In this document: positions 35,010-43,176 of the stretch, one piece after another
How the letters are laid out: every line of letters begins with the position of its first letter
Position numbering within the stretch: the first letter of the stretch is position 1
Source of the DNA: Opitutia bacterium
Lineage (GTDB): Bacteria; Verrucomicrobiota; Verrucomicrobiia; Opitutales; Opitutaceae
DNA: 64,000 nt
Assembly: GCA_016217545.1 (NCBI GenBank)
Contig: JACRHT010000012.1
Span: 248,001-312,000, forward strand
Direction of reading: 5' to 3'
Program-made: the position numbers and the translations under genes
The notes under the pieces: generated by a model
The model's input: only the letters and a program-made list of their open reading frames with translations
The model's database searches: none
Told to the model about the DNA's origin: nothing

Positions 35010-35062
35010 GGTGCGGGCAACATACCCGCTGCCACCCGCATGAAAAGCCCGCAGATGCACGT

Positions 35063-35136
35063 GGTAGGGCGGGACCGCTGGGCCCGCCGGGAGCGTGTTG
35101 CCGCCTTCGCGGCGGGCCCAGCGGGACCGCCCTACC
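35063..35136. repeat. GGTAGG-type long inverted repeat, copy A
   Basis: Arms of 27 bases: GGTAGGGCGGGACCGCTGGG... at 35063-35089 and ...CAGCGGGACCGCCCTACC at 35110-35136, with two mismatches and a 20-base loop. The stop codon TAG of the phytase fusion (35134-35132) lies in the right arm. A related copy is at 56346-56419. Confidence 0.85.
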
Positions 35137-36802
35137 TTAAATCCGCGCCGGCTATCTGCTCCCAGCCGTAGAGATGGAACACTTGGCCGTTGGACATCGC
35201 GACGAAGAGGCCGTGGGGAAATTGCTCGCCGAGCGGTTGCGCGGTCACGTCGCTGCCGTCGCTTTCGATCGTGGCGACGTCGACGATCTTCACCACGCGG
35301 TGCTCGTGCGGATGGCCGGGCGCGCCCTCGCGCGGGAAGAGCCAGAACTTGTTCGCCTGCTGATCCGACACGAGCAAGTAGCCGGTGCCATCAGGGCGTT
35401 TCCAGATCGAGATGCCTTCGTGGTCGCCGGCGAATCCGCTCTTCGCAAAACACGCGAGCTCGCGGTCGGCGTCGGGCGCGTCGGAGTCGGCGGCGTATTT
35501 GCGGACGCCGAATTGCTCGTCGGAATAGTAGACGTAGCCGAGCTCGGCATCGACGGCGATGGCCTCGATCTCCTTCTTGCCGCTGTAGGCGCCGAACTGC
35601 CGCACGAGCGTCATCTTCACGTGGCCGGTGCCGTCGTCCTCCAGCCGGTATTGGCCGATGTAGCCTTGCGCGGGGCCCGACTTGCCGCCGACGAAAGCGA
35701 AGAGCGCGCCATCGCGCGGACGGCGATAGAGCGCGACGCCCATCGGAGCGCGGTTCGGGTCGCCGTCGAAGACCACGAGGTCGCCCTTATCGACGCAGAT
35801 CATCTCGGGCAGCGTGAACACGCGCAGGCGTTTCTCCTCGCGCTCGGTCGTGACCGCGATCGCGACGTCGCGGCCGCCGAGGCGAAAGCCCGTGGCGATG
35901 TCGACGTTGTTGGGTCGTTTCAAGCCGGGGACGGTGCGCACGATCTTGCCGTGCAGATCGAAGACGTAGAGCGCGCCGTCGGTATCCTTGTCGGTGCCGA
36001 CGATGAGGCTTTGGGCGGGATCTGCGGGATTGATCCAGATCGCGGGGTCGTCGGTGTCGTGCTTGACGGGCTCGGTGACGACGCGCGGCTGGAGCACGCC
36101 GGCCTTCCAACCGGGCAGCGCGGCAGCCGCCGGCGTGGCGGCGAGTTGCTTGGCCTCGGCGAGCGCGCGGGCGAAGTCGGCCTCGGCGGCGTCGTTCCAT
36201 TTCACGCGATCGCGCAGGAAGTCGGCCCAGCTGAACTCCTGGAAGAACACGCCTTTCAGTTCGGTGAACGCGCCGGCGTTCATCAGCGCCCAGGCGAGGC
36301 CGCGGCAGGGATCGAGTTGCATCTCTGCGAGCGTGGCGGGCAGCTGCGCGGGTGCGGCGGGCTGGCCGGCGGCGTCCTTCAGGTAGGCATAATTGCTCGC
36401 CGACATGCGCGCCCAAAATTCGGCGGGCGCGAGCGCGGACCAGTTGGCGAAGACGTGCCCGTAGACGGTCTTGTCGGCGTGCTTCGACTCGAGCAGCGCG
36501 CGGATCGTGTGATGACCGTCGGTCATGAACGGCACGCCGCCGGGTCCGATGACGACAGGCACGTCCTTGTCCTGCAGGTAGGCGGCGAGCGCGGCGGGGG
36601 TCATGGCGTCGATCTTCGCGCGCTTGAAAAGCACCTCGCGCCAGCCGAGCGCGAATTGCGTCGGGTGCAGCGCGCGCGCGTCGACGGTGAGTGCGTCGCC
36701 CGCCTGCATGTCGGCGCGGAACGGCGCATAGGTCGTCGCGGCGTGCGCGGCGGCGCCAATGCCCAACGCGACGAACAGGAGACGGAGAATGGTGATTTTC
36801 AT
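35132..36802 (-). CDS. ParB-like (ParBc_2) / beta-propeller phytase fusion, exported
   Basis: 556 residues. Signal peptide about 1-21 (LFVALGIGAAAHA). Residues 40-200 form a ParB-like/Srx-type domain of the PF08857 kind: LHPTQFALGWREVLFKRAKI, PVVIGPGGVPFMTDGHHTIR. From 248 on the protein is a 3-phytase/beta-propeller phytase: DTDDPAIWINPADPAQSLIV, KRPNNVDIATGF, GDPNRAPMGVALY, KEIEAIAVDAELGYVYYSDE and DHEGISIW (Ca2+-binding acidic loops). It should hydrolyse phytate or inositol phosphates in the periplasm. It follows TonB-dependent receptor 4 by 84 bases on the same strand. Confidence 0.9.
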   Translation of the reverse strand: MKITILRLLFVALGIGAAAHAATTYAPFRADMQAGDALTVDARALHPTQFALGWREVLFKRAKIDAMTPAALAAYLQDKDVPVVIGPGGVPFMTDGHHTIRALLESKHADKTVYGHVFANWSALAPAEFWARMSASNYAYLKDAAGQPAAPAQLPATLAEMQLDPCRGLAWALMNAGAFTELKGVFFQEFSWADFLRDRVKWNDAAEADFARALAEAKQLAATPAAAALPGWKAGVLQPRVVTEPVKHDTDDPAIWINPADPAQSLIVGTDKDTDGALYVFDLHGKIVRTVPGLKRPNNVDIATGFRLGGRDVAIAVTTEREEKRLRVFTLPEMICVDKGDLVVFDGDPNRAPMGVALYRRPRDGALFAFVGGKSGPAQGYIGQYRLEDDGTGHVKMTLVRQFGAYSGKKEIEAIAVDAELGYVYYSDEQFGVRKYAADSDAPDADRELACFAKSGFAGDHEGISIWKRPDGTGYLLVSDQQANKFWLFPREGAPGHPHEHRVVKIVDVATIESDGSDVTAQPLGEQFPHGLFVAMSNGQVFHLYGWEQIAGADLR

Positions 36803-36813
36803 CGGTGAAAGGA

Positions 36814-36841
36814 CCAGGCTGCCCCACTCGGGGCAGCCTGG
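36814..36841 (-). promoter_or_regulatory. Perfect 12-bp stem-loop between receptor 4 and the phytase start
   Basis: CCAGGCTGCCCC (36814-36825) and GGGGCAGCCTGG (36830-36841) around ACTC. On the minus strand the stem ends 11 bases before the phytase ATG and is followed by TCCTTTCA, too few T for a good terminator. It may lower readthrough or mask the ribosome-binding region. Confidence 0.7.
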
Positions 36842-36886
36842 CGTCAGCTCACTTTACAGACACAATTGGTTCAGTCGCGCGGCGGC

Positions 36887-39661
36887 TCAGAGCTTCCAGC
36901 GGACGCCGAAGTTCGCGCTCCAGCCGTATTCCTCGAACTGGCGGAACCGGGCGCGCGCCGACGTGAAGGCGACGCGGAACGGCTCGTTGGTGAGATTCAG
37001 AACCTCGCCGAACAGCTCCCAGTTGTGGTTCAGCCGGTAGCTGGCGTTGAGGTCCCACTGCTTGAAGTTGTCGATGTAGATGTCGTTCGCCGCGATGTCG
37101 CCGATCGCCTCGTCTTCGCGCAGGTGCGAGCTGCGGTAGTTGAACGACAGGCGCAGGAACAAGCCGTGCGCCTCGTAGCTGAGCGCGGCGTTGGCGTTGC
37201 GCGGCGACTGGCCGATGAACGGCGCCTTCTCGAACGTGTTCGTCGCGGTCCGCCAATAGGTCGCGCTGCTGTGCGTGAGCGTGTAGTTGGTGAGGAACGT
37301 CACGTTGCCGAGTTCGCCGGGCAGGAAATCGAGGCGGCGCGTGAAGGCGAACTCGAGCCCGCTGACGTCGCCGTCGTTGCCGTTCACGTAGGTCGTGAGC
37401 AGGTAGCCGGGATTCGCCGGATCGCCGTTGGGCACCGAGGTGCGATAGGTGAAGTTGGAGATTTTCTTGTAGAAACCGGCGAGCGAGACAACGCCGAGGC
37501 CCTTGAAGTAGTGCTCGGCCGAGGCGTCCCAGTTGACGGACTCGAGCGCCTTCAGGCTGGGATTGCTCTCGGTGACGGTCTTCGCGTCGTCGTTGACGGA
37601 GCGGATGAGCGCGCTCTCGGAAAATGCCGGGCGGGCGACGCTGTTCGTCCACGAGGCGCGCAGCACGGTCTGCTTGTCGAGGTCGTAGCGGACGTAGGCG
37701 CCGGGGAGAAAATTGTTGTAGCTGCGCTCGCGCGTCGCGCGCGTGAAGCTCGTGACGCCGCCGACGACGCGTTGCTCGTTGCCGCTGGCGGCGAACTCCG
37801 TGCGCTCGTAGCGCGCGCCGCCGGAGAGGTTGAGCGCGCCGTAGGTCACGCCGCCCATCGCGTAGCCGGCGAGCACATCCTCGTCGGAGGACCAATCCTC
37901 CTGCTCGCTCGACACGACGTCGCGCGTCTCGGTGAACGCGCCCTTGTTGTTCACGAACTGCTGCGTGAAGGCCTCGGCGTTGACGCGCGGGCCGCGGAAG
38001 AAGGCGTAGTCGCCCTCGCCCTGTGTCTCGGCGAGCGAAGCGAACGTGAAGGTCGCGGGCGCGGCGAAGTTCGACTGCTCGCGGTTCTGCGCCTTGGTCT
38101 TCTGGCGGAGCTGGGCGCCGAACTTCGCGAACGCGCGGTTGCCGGCGCCGGTGGCGAAATCACGGCGGGCGTTGAACGCGTAGTTCTGCTCGCGGTCGGA
38201 GCCCCACGCGGGCGCGGAGCGAAGGCGGTTGAGTTCATTGAACTGCGTCGGATCGCTGATATCGGTGCCGGCGGTCTGCGTGACGACCGGCGAGTAGAGG
38301 CCGGGAAACGCGTAGGTCCAGTTCGTGCCGCGAGCGCTCTTGCGGAAGATGACGGTGTCCTCGCGACGGTTTTCGTTGCCGCGGCTGAAGGCGGCGCGGC
38401 CGTCGAGGCGCCAGTCGGCGACGGTCTTCTCAAAACCGGCCGAATACGACGTGAGGTCCTGCTGCTTTTCGCGGTTGCGGAGCTGTTTGTTTTCGCGGCG
38501 GACGCCGGTGAAGGACGCGGAAGTTTCGTTCGTCACGACGGCGCTCGACGCCTCGGAAAACGGGATCGTCGTCACGTAGCGATTCTCGCGATCGGTGAAA
38601 TACGAGTAGAGCCCGCGCAGGTAGAAGATCGTCGACGGATCGGGGCGGAACTCGAGGCCGGCGTTGGCGCCGTAGCGCGTGCGGGTGATCTCGTATTCGC
38701 GGTAATTGATGTCGGGGAGCGCGAGCGCGGTGTTGCCCGACGGAACAGTCCAGTTGCCGGAAGTCTCGATGTTGTCGGAGCCGAAGCGGCGCTCCTGCCA
38801 GGTGGGCGAAAAGATGAAGCCGAGTTTGCCGTCGTTGAGGATGTCGGAGTAGGTGCCGTTGAACTTGCTGCTCAGGCGCTCGCGGAGGTTGTTCCACTGA
38901 CCCTGCGCGACGAGTTGCGCCTGACGGCCATCCGCGTCGAACGGGCTGCGCGTTTTCAGATTCACGCGACCGCCGAGGCCGTCGATGTCGAGGTCGGGGC
39001 GCGGGACCTTCGTCACCTCGAGCGCACCGAGCGCGTCGGACGGAATGACGTCGAGCGGCACGGTCCGCGCGCCGCGATCGGGCGAGGTCATCGCGACACC
39101 GTTGAGTTGCATGCCATTCAAGTCGGGCCGGATGCCGCGCACGACGAGGAAGCGGCCTTCGCCCTGGTCGCGGTAGAGCGCGACACCGGGGATGCGCTGC
39201 GCGGACTCCGCGGCGTTCTGATCGGGAAAACGGCCGATCTCGTCCGCGGCGACGACGTTCGTGAGCGTCTCGGCGGCGCGCTGCTCGTTCAGCGAGCGCG
39301 CGGTGCCGACGGTCGAGCCGGTGATGACGAACTGCGAAAGCTTCACCACGTCGCGATTGAACACGGGATCGAGCCGCGTCGTGCCCGCGGCAGCCACTTC
39401 GATCGAAAGCTGGAGCGGCGCATAGCCGACGTAGTTGATCTCGACGAGCTGCTGGCCGGCCGGCACGCCGGGCAGCGTGAACTCACCGGTGGTTTCGGAA
39501 TAGGTCTCGACCCCACCGGCGGTGACGCGAGCGCCGCCGAGGGCGAGCTTCGTGTAGCCGTCGGTGACGCGACCGGAAATCGTGCCGGCATGCAGGCCGA
39601 CAAGCGCTGCGCAGGCGAGGCAGAGAACGCTGAGGAGGCGAAGAAGGTGACGTGAGATCAT
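36887..39661 (-). CDS. TonB-dependent outer-membrane receptor 4 (with N-terminal CarboxypepD-like domain)
   Basis: 924 residues. Signal peptide about 1-25. A carboxypeptidase-regulatory-like beta domain (26-110; GTISGRVTDGYTKLALGGAR, TTGEFTLPGVPAGQQLVEI) precedes the TonB-box-like LSQFVITGST and the plug (IGRFPDQNAAESAQRIPGV, LDIDGLGGRVNLKT). The barrel ends in NFGVRWKL. This is the TonB-receptor subtype of the TIGR01782-like kind (IGRFPD motif). ATG 39661 starts the signal peptide. Position just before the phytase gene suggests uptake of inositol phosphates or their breakdown products. Confidence 0.95.
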   Translation of the reverse strand: MISRHLLRLLSVLCLACAALVGLHAGTISGRVTDGYTKLALGGARVTAGGVETYSETTGEFTLPGVPAGQQLVEINYVGYAPLQLSIEVAAAGTTRLDPVFNRDVVKLSQFVITGSTVGTARSLNEQRAAETLTNVVAADEIGRFPDQNAAESAQRIPGVALYRDQGEGRFLVVRGIRPDLNGMQLNGVAMTSPDRGARTVPLDVIPSDALGALEVTKVPRPDLDIDGLGGRVNLKTRSPFDADGRQAQLVAQGQWNNLRERLSSKFNGTYSDILNDGKLGFIFSPTWQERRFGSDNIETSGNWTVPSGNTALALPDINYREYEITRTRYGANAGLEFRPDPSTIFYLRGLYSYFTDRENRYVTTIPFSEASSAVVTNETSASFTGVRRENKQLRNREKQQDLTSYSAGFEKTVADWRLDGRAAFSRGNENRREDTVIFRKSARGTNWTYAFPGLYSPVVTQTAGTDISDPTQFNELNRLRSAPAWGSDREQNYAFNARRDFATGAGNRAFAKFGAQLRQKTKAQNREQSNFAAPATFTFASLAETQGEGDYAFFRGPRVNAEAFTQQFVNNKGAFTETRDVVSSEQEDWSSDEDVLAGYAMGGVTYGALNLSGGARYERTEFAASGNEQRVVGGVTSFTRATRERSYNNFLPGAYVRYDLDKQTVLRASWTNSVARPAFSESALIRSVNDDAKTVTESNPSLKALESVNWDASAEHYFKGLGVVSLAGFYKKISNFTYRTSVPNGDPANPGYLLTTYVNGNDGDVSGLEFAFTRRLDFLPGELGNVTFLTNYTLTHSSATYWRTATNTFEKAPFIGQSPRNANAALSYEAHGLFLRLSFNYRSSHLREDEAIGDIAANDIYIDNFKQWDLNASYRLNHNWELFGEVLNLTNEPFRVAFTSARARFRQFEEYGWSANFGVRWKL

Positions 39662-39825
39662 GGCGTGCGAGAGCGAGGTCGCGTGCACCCGAGCGGTCGC
39701 ACCCAGCGCGGTCAACGGGCGACCGGTCGCGTTGCCGAGATGTTACCGGCGCGACACATCGCCGTCACAAAACGCGCCGAAAACGCGGATTTGCGCCCCG
39801 CGCACGCAGCCGCTCTGCTCCCGCC

Positions 39826-40602
39826 ATGCCGCTCACCAAGGCCGACATCGCCCGCCTCCGCTCGCTGCAGGACAAGAAGCACCGCGAGGCGCTCGGCTTG
39901 TTCGTCGTCGAGGGAGAGAAGGTCGTCGGCGAATTGCTGGCGGCGAGATTCCCCTTCGTCGAACTCTACGCAACCGACGCGTGGCGTGGTAGGGCGAGTC
40001 GTCCCGACGAGCCACGGCTCACCGAGGACGGTTCGCCCCACCTTTCGATCACCACCATTTCCGCGGCCGAGATGGAGCGCATCAGCCACTACCCGACCCC
40101 GTCCGCGGTGCTCGCCGTCGGCAGGATCGCGCGTGCGCCGCTCGCGCCGGGCGCCCTCGATCGCGGCCTCACGCTCGCGCTCGACGGCATTCAGGACCCG
40201 GGCAACGTCGGCACGCTGCTGCGCGTCGCGGACTGGTTCGCGTTCGACCGCGTCGTGCTCTCGCCGGATTGCGCCGACCTGTTTTCGCAGAAGGTCATCA
40301 ACGCCAGCATGGGCTCGTTCGCGCGCGTCGCGGCGCACACCGCTCCGCTCGCCGACGCGCTCGCCGGCTGCGCTGCGCCCGTGCTGGGCTGCGACCTCGC
40401 GGGCGACGACGTGCATGCGTTGCCGCCGCTGCGCGACGCCGTCGTGGTGATCGGCAGCGAAGGCCGTGGACTTTCGCCGGCCGTGGCGGCGTGCGTGACG
40501 CGCCGCGTGACGATCCCGAAATTCGGCGGCGCCGAATCGCTCAACGCCGCCGTCGCCGCCGCCATCGTGTGCGACAATCTGCGGCGCGGCGCCCGCGCCT
40601 GA
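39826..40602 (+). CDS. TrmH/SpoU-family RNA 2'-O-methyltransferase
   Basis: 258 residues with a SPOUT knot fold. The N-terminal substrate-binding domain begins RLRSLQDKKHREALGLFVVE; catalytic motifs are GIQDPGNVGTLLR (motif 1), VVIGSEGRGLS (motif 2) and GGAESLNAAVAAAI (motif 3). The target is rRNA or tRNA, not predictable here. Residues about 54-73 (RGRASRPDEPRLTEDGSPHL) are encoded by a hairpin repeat (39988-40042) and look like an insertion into the linker before the ITTISAAEMERIS motif. The frame is kept through it. Confidence 0.92.
   Translation: MPLTKADIARLRSLQDKKHREALGLFVVEGEKVVGELLAARFPFVELYATDAWRGRASRPDEPRLTEDGSPHLSITTISAAEMERISHYPTPSAVLAVGRIARAPLAPGALDRGLTLALDGIQDPGNVGTLLRVADWFAFDRVVLSPDCADLFSQKVINASMGSFARVAAHTAPLADALAGCAAPVLGCDLAGDDVHALPPLRDAVVVIGSEGRGLSPAVAACVTRRVTIPKFGGAESLNAAVAAAIVCDNLRRGARA
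39988..40042. repeat. GGTAGG-type hairpin repeat inside the trmH coding sequence
   Basis: GGTAGGGCGAGTCGTCC (39988-40004) pairs with GGACGGTTCGCCCCACC (40026-40042) allowing G/T and two mismatches; an inner GAGCC/GGCTC stem lies between. The outer edge GGTAGGGCG is the same as the intergenic copy at 35063. Confidence 0.75.
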
Positions 40603-40663
40603 GCCGAAAGCGCCAAGCTGCGCGCCTTGACTTTCGCCGGCGCGCGCGAATCTTCCCGCGGCA

Positions 40664-41062
40664 GTGCGCCGCGTCCGTCAATTCTCGCTCGCCTGTCTCG
40701 CCCTCGTCTTGTGGCTGTGGGGCACGCAGCATTGCACGCTCGAAGCCGCGGGCATCCTCGACGGCGTCGGCCTCACGGCGCCGTGCCAATCCGATGAAAG
40801 CGGTCATTGCGCGGGCGACGGCTGCGACACGCTCGAGAACGGCGCCTATCGCACCGCAGAGGCGTCGATCTGCGTCCCCGCGCCCGAGGCCGTCGGCCCG
40901 GACTGCTGCCTCTGCCTCGCGCTTCTCGCCCCGCGCGCCGAGGATACGGTTTGCTTCGCGACGGCTGAGCCCGTCGTTTCCGACCTGAGCTGGGTGCCCG
41001 TGTGGCATTTCGCGCGCCGGATGGCCCCGCCCTCGCGCGCCCCTTCCCTGCGGCTCGCCTGA
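40664..41062 (+). CDS. Small Cys-rich exported protein before the metal efflux operon
   Basis: 132 residues from GTG 40664. N-terminal hydrophobic leader (SLACLALVLWLWGTQHC) followed by ten cysteines overall, including CQSDESGHCAGDGC and DCCLCLALLAP. Not recognised. The cysteines and its place 122 bases upstream of the CzcCBA genes suggest metal binding or sensing (inference). Confidence 0.65.
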   Translation: MRRVRQFSLACLALVLWLWGTQHCTLEAAGILDGVGLTAPCQSDESGHCAGDGCDTLENGAYRTAEASICVPAPEAVGPDCCLCLALLAPRAEDTVCFATAEPVVSDLSWVPVWHFARRMAPPSRAPSLRLA

Positions 41063-41184
41063 TCCGTTCCGTCGCGAACGGATAGGCTGAACCTCGCGCC
41101 CGCGCTGCGGGCTTTCACTTCCACCGCTTGGCTGGGCCGTGCCCGCATGCCGCGGTCCATCCCTCACGTCCCTGCATTCCTTTC

Positions 41185-42450
41185 ATGAAAAACTCTTTTC
41201 TCCTGTTCGCTCTCTTCGTCGCGTCCGCCGTCGCGCGCGCCGAATCGACTCCGCCGCGCACGGTCGGCGATCTCGTGACCGAGATTCTCGACCGCAATCC
41301 CGAACTCGCGATCTACACCGCCGAGATCGACGCTGCGCGCGCCACCGCCGCCGCGGCCGACACCCGGGACAATCCCGTCCTCTCCCTCGAAACCGGACGC
41401 AAGCGCGTGCACGACTCCGCCGGCCTTCTCGCCGGCGAAGGCGCCGTGTGGTCCGCGTCCATCGCACAAACTTTCGAATGGCCCGGCCGCCTCGCGCTGC
41501 GCAAGGCCGTCGCCAACCGCCACGTCGCACTCGCCGAGCTCGGCCTCGCGCGTTTCCGCGCCGCCCTCGCGCAACGCGCCCGCGTGCTGACGTTCTCCCT
41601 CCACGCCGCCCAGGAACGCGCCGCCGCCACGGCGGAAGTCGCCGCGCGTTACCGGGCACTGCGCGATCTCTTCCTCGCGCGCGATCCCGGCGGCATCACT
41701 CCGCTCCTGGAAACACACGTCATCGAAGCGCAGGAGATTGCCCTGCAGCGTCGCGCGACAGACGCGCAACTGGCGCTCCACGCGGCCCTCGCCGAACTGA
41801 ACCAGTTGCGCGGCCAACCCGCCGACGCCCCGCTCACGATCGCGACCAACCCGCAACACTTCACCGCCGCGCCGGAGACAGACGCTCTGCTCTCCGCCGC
41901 GCGGGAGAACAACTTCGAGTTCCGCTCCGCCAAACTCGAACTGGAGCAGCAAGGCTTCGCCGTCTCGCTCGCACGCCACGAGCGCCGCCCGAGCTTCACC
42001 GTCAGCCCCTACATCACGCAGGAAAGCGCCGGCGACCGCGAGCGCACCGTGGGCATCGGCCTCTCGCTGCCGTTGCCCGCGAGCCGCCGCGCCACCGCCG
42101 GAGTGGCCGCCGCCGAGGCGCGGCGCCGCCAGGCGGAAGCGGCCGTGCTCGTCGCGCAGCGCAACCTTGAGCGCGAGGTCCTCACTGCCGCGCGACGCTA
42201 CGCCGCCAAGACCGCCGAGGCGGCCGACTGGACGCCCGACGCCGCCAATAAATTTCGCGACGCCGCCGATCTCGCTGATCGCCACTACCGGCTCGGCGCC
42301 GTGCCGATCGCGACCTATGTCGAGCTGCAGAATTCCTACCTCGAGGCGATCGACGCGCTTTGCCAGACGCGGCTCGACGCGCTCGAAGCCGCCGGCGCGC
42401 TCGAATTGCTCACCGGCACGCCGTTGGTCGACGCGGAGGCCCGCCCGTGA
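41185..42450 (+). CDS. czcC: Outer-membrane efflux protein, TolC family (CzcC-like)
   Basis: 421 residues. Signal peptide about 1-19 (LLFALFVASAVARAES). Two TolC/OEP repeats with long coiled coils: EILDRNPELAIYTAEIDAAR, DNPVLSLETGRKR, and in the second half RQAEAAVLVAQRNLEREVL and YRLGAVPIATYVELQNSYLE. It forms the outer-membrane channel of the tripartite metal exporter. Its TGA stop overlaps the next start (GTGA). Confidence 0.92.
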   Translation: MKNSFLLFALFVASAVARAESTPPRTVGDLVTEILDRNPELAIYTAEIDAARATAAAADTRDNPVLSLETGRKRVHDSAGLLAGEGAVWSASIAQTFEWPGRLALRKAVANRHVALAELGLARFRAALAQRARVLTFSLHAAQERAAATAEVAARYRALRDLFLARDPGGITPLLETHVIEAQEIALQRRATDAQLALHAALAELNQLRGQPADAPLTIATNPQHFTAAPETDALLSAARENNFEFRSAKLELEQQGFAVSLARHERRPSFTVSPYITQESAGDRERTVGIGLSLPLPASRRATAGVAAAEARRRQAEAAVLVAQRNLEREVLTAARRYAAKTAEAADWTPDAANKFRDAADLADRHYRLGAVPIATYVELQNSYLEAIDALCQTRLDALEAAGALELLTGTPLVDAEARP

Positions 42451-43157
42451 ACGCGCCTCTGCGACTCCTGCCGCTCCTCGCTCTGGCCGGCGTTCTCACG
42501 CTGTCCGGCTGCGGAAAGAAAGACCACGGCGCCACCGAAACCGCCGAATCCGGCCACGCGCACGACCATGACCACGACCACGAGCACGACGACGATGCCG
42601 CCGCCCGCTTCGAGGAAGGACACGGACTCACGCTCGCATCGGAAACCGTCGCCGCCATCGGCCTGACGACCACGCCGGTGGAGCGGCGCGCGCTTTCCGC
42701 GACGACCAACGTCACCGCCACGGTTTTCGAGGCCGGATCCGACGCGAAGGCGAGCACGCTCGTGCCTGTCGCGGTCGCCGACGCGTTCGCGTCCGATCCG
42801 CGAGTGCTCGCGATTCGCCGCGACACGCTGAACGCGCTCGGCCAAGTCGAACTCATCGTGAGTGTTCCCGGCCACGCTGTCGCCGGTGCGACGCTGGAGC
42901 TCACGCTGCGCGCGCCACCGCGCGACACGCTGTGCGTGCCGAGCGGCGCCGTCCTACGCACCGCCACCGGCGTCTTCGTCTATGTGCAGCGCGGCGAACA
43001 CTGGTCGCGCACCGCGGTGACCACGGGCGCCAACGCGGACGGTTTCACGGCCATCACCGCCGGACTCAGCGCCGGCGACACCATCGCGACGTCCGCCGTC
43101 GAACATCTCTGGCTCACCGAACTGCGCCTGACCAAGGGCGGCGGGCACAGCCACTAA
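42447..43157 (+). CDS. czcB: Short His-rich periplasmic adaptor lipoprotein (CzcB-like)
   Basis: 236 residues from GTG 42447. Lipobox LTLSGC with Cys22, then a His/Asp-rich metal-binding stretch HAHDHDHDHEHDDD (about 34-47). The rest resembles the barrel and membrane-proximal parts of an RND adaptor (GLTLASETVAAIGLTTTPVE, VPSGAVLRTATGVFVYVQRG, GLSAGDTIATSAVEHLW), but the alpha-hairpin and lipoyl halves usual in CzcB/CusB (about 380-500 residues) are missing. It joins the inner pump and TolC channel, or acts mainly as a metal chaperone. Confidence 0.85.
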   Translation: MNAPLRLLPLLALAGVLTLSGCGKKDHGATETAESGHAHDHDHDHEHDDDAAARFEEGHGLTLASETVAAIGLTTTPVERRALSATTNVTATVFEAGSDAKASTLVPVAVADAFASDPRVLAIRRDTLNALGQVELIVSVPGHAVAGATLELTLRAPPRDTLCVPSGAVLRTATGVFVYVQRGEHWSRTAVTTGANADGFTAITAGLSAGDTIATSAVEHLWLTELRLTKGGGHSH

Positions 43158-43176
43158 AACCCTCTCACCCTTCTCC

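Noticed and set aside
36866-39655. 929-codon plus-strand frame opposite receptor 4
   Set aside because: Antisense shadow of the receptor; no ribosome binding site, signal or motif, while the minus-strand frame has a full receptor with signal peptide.
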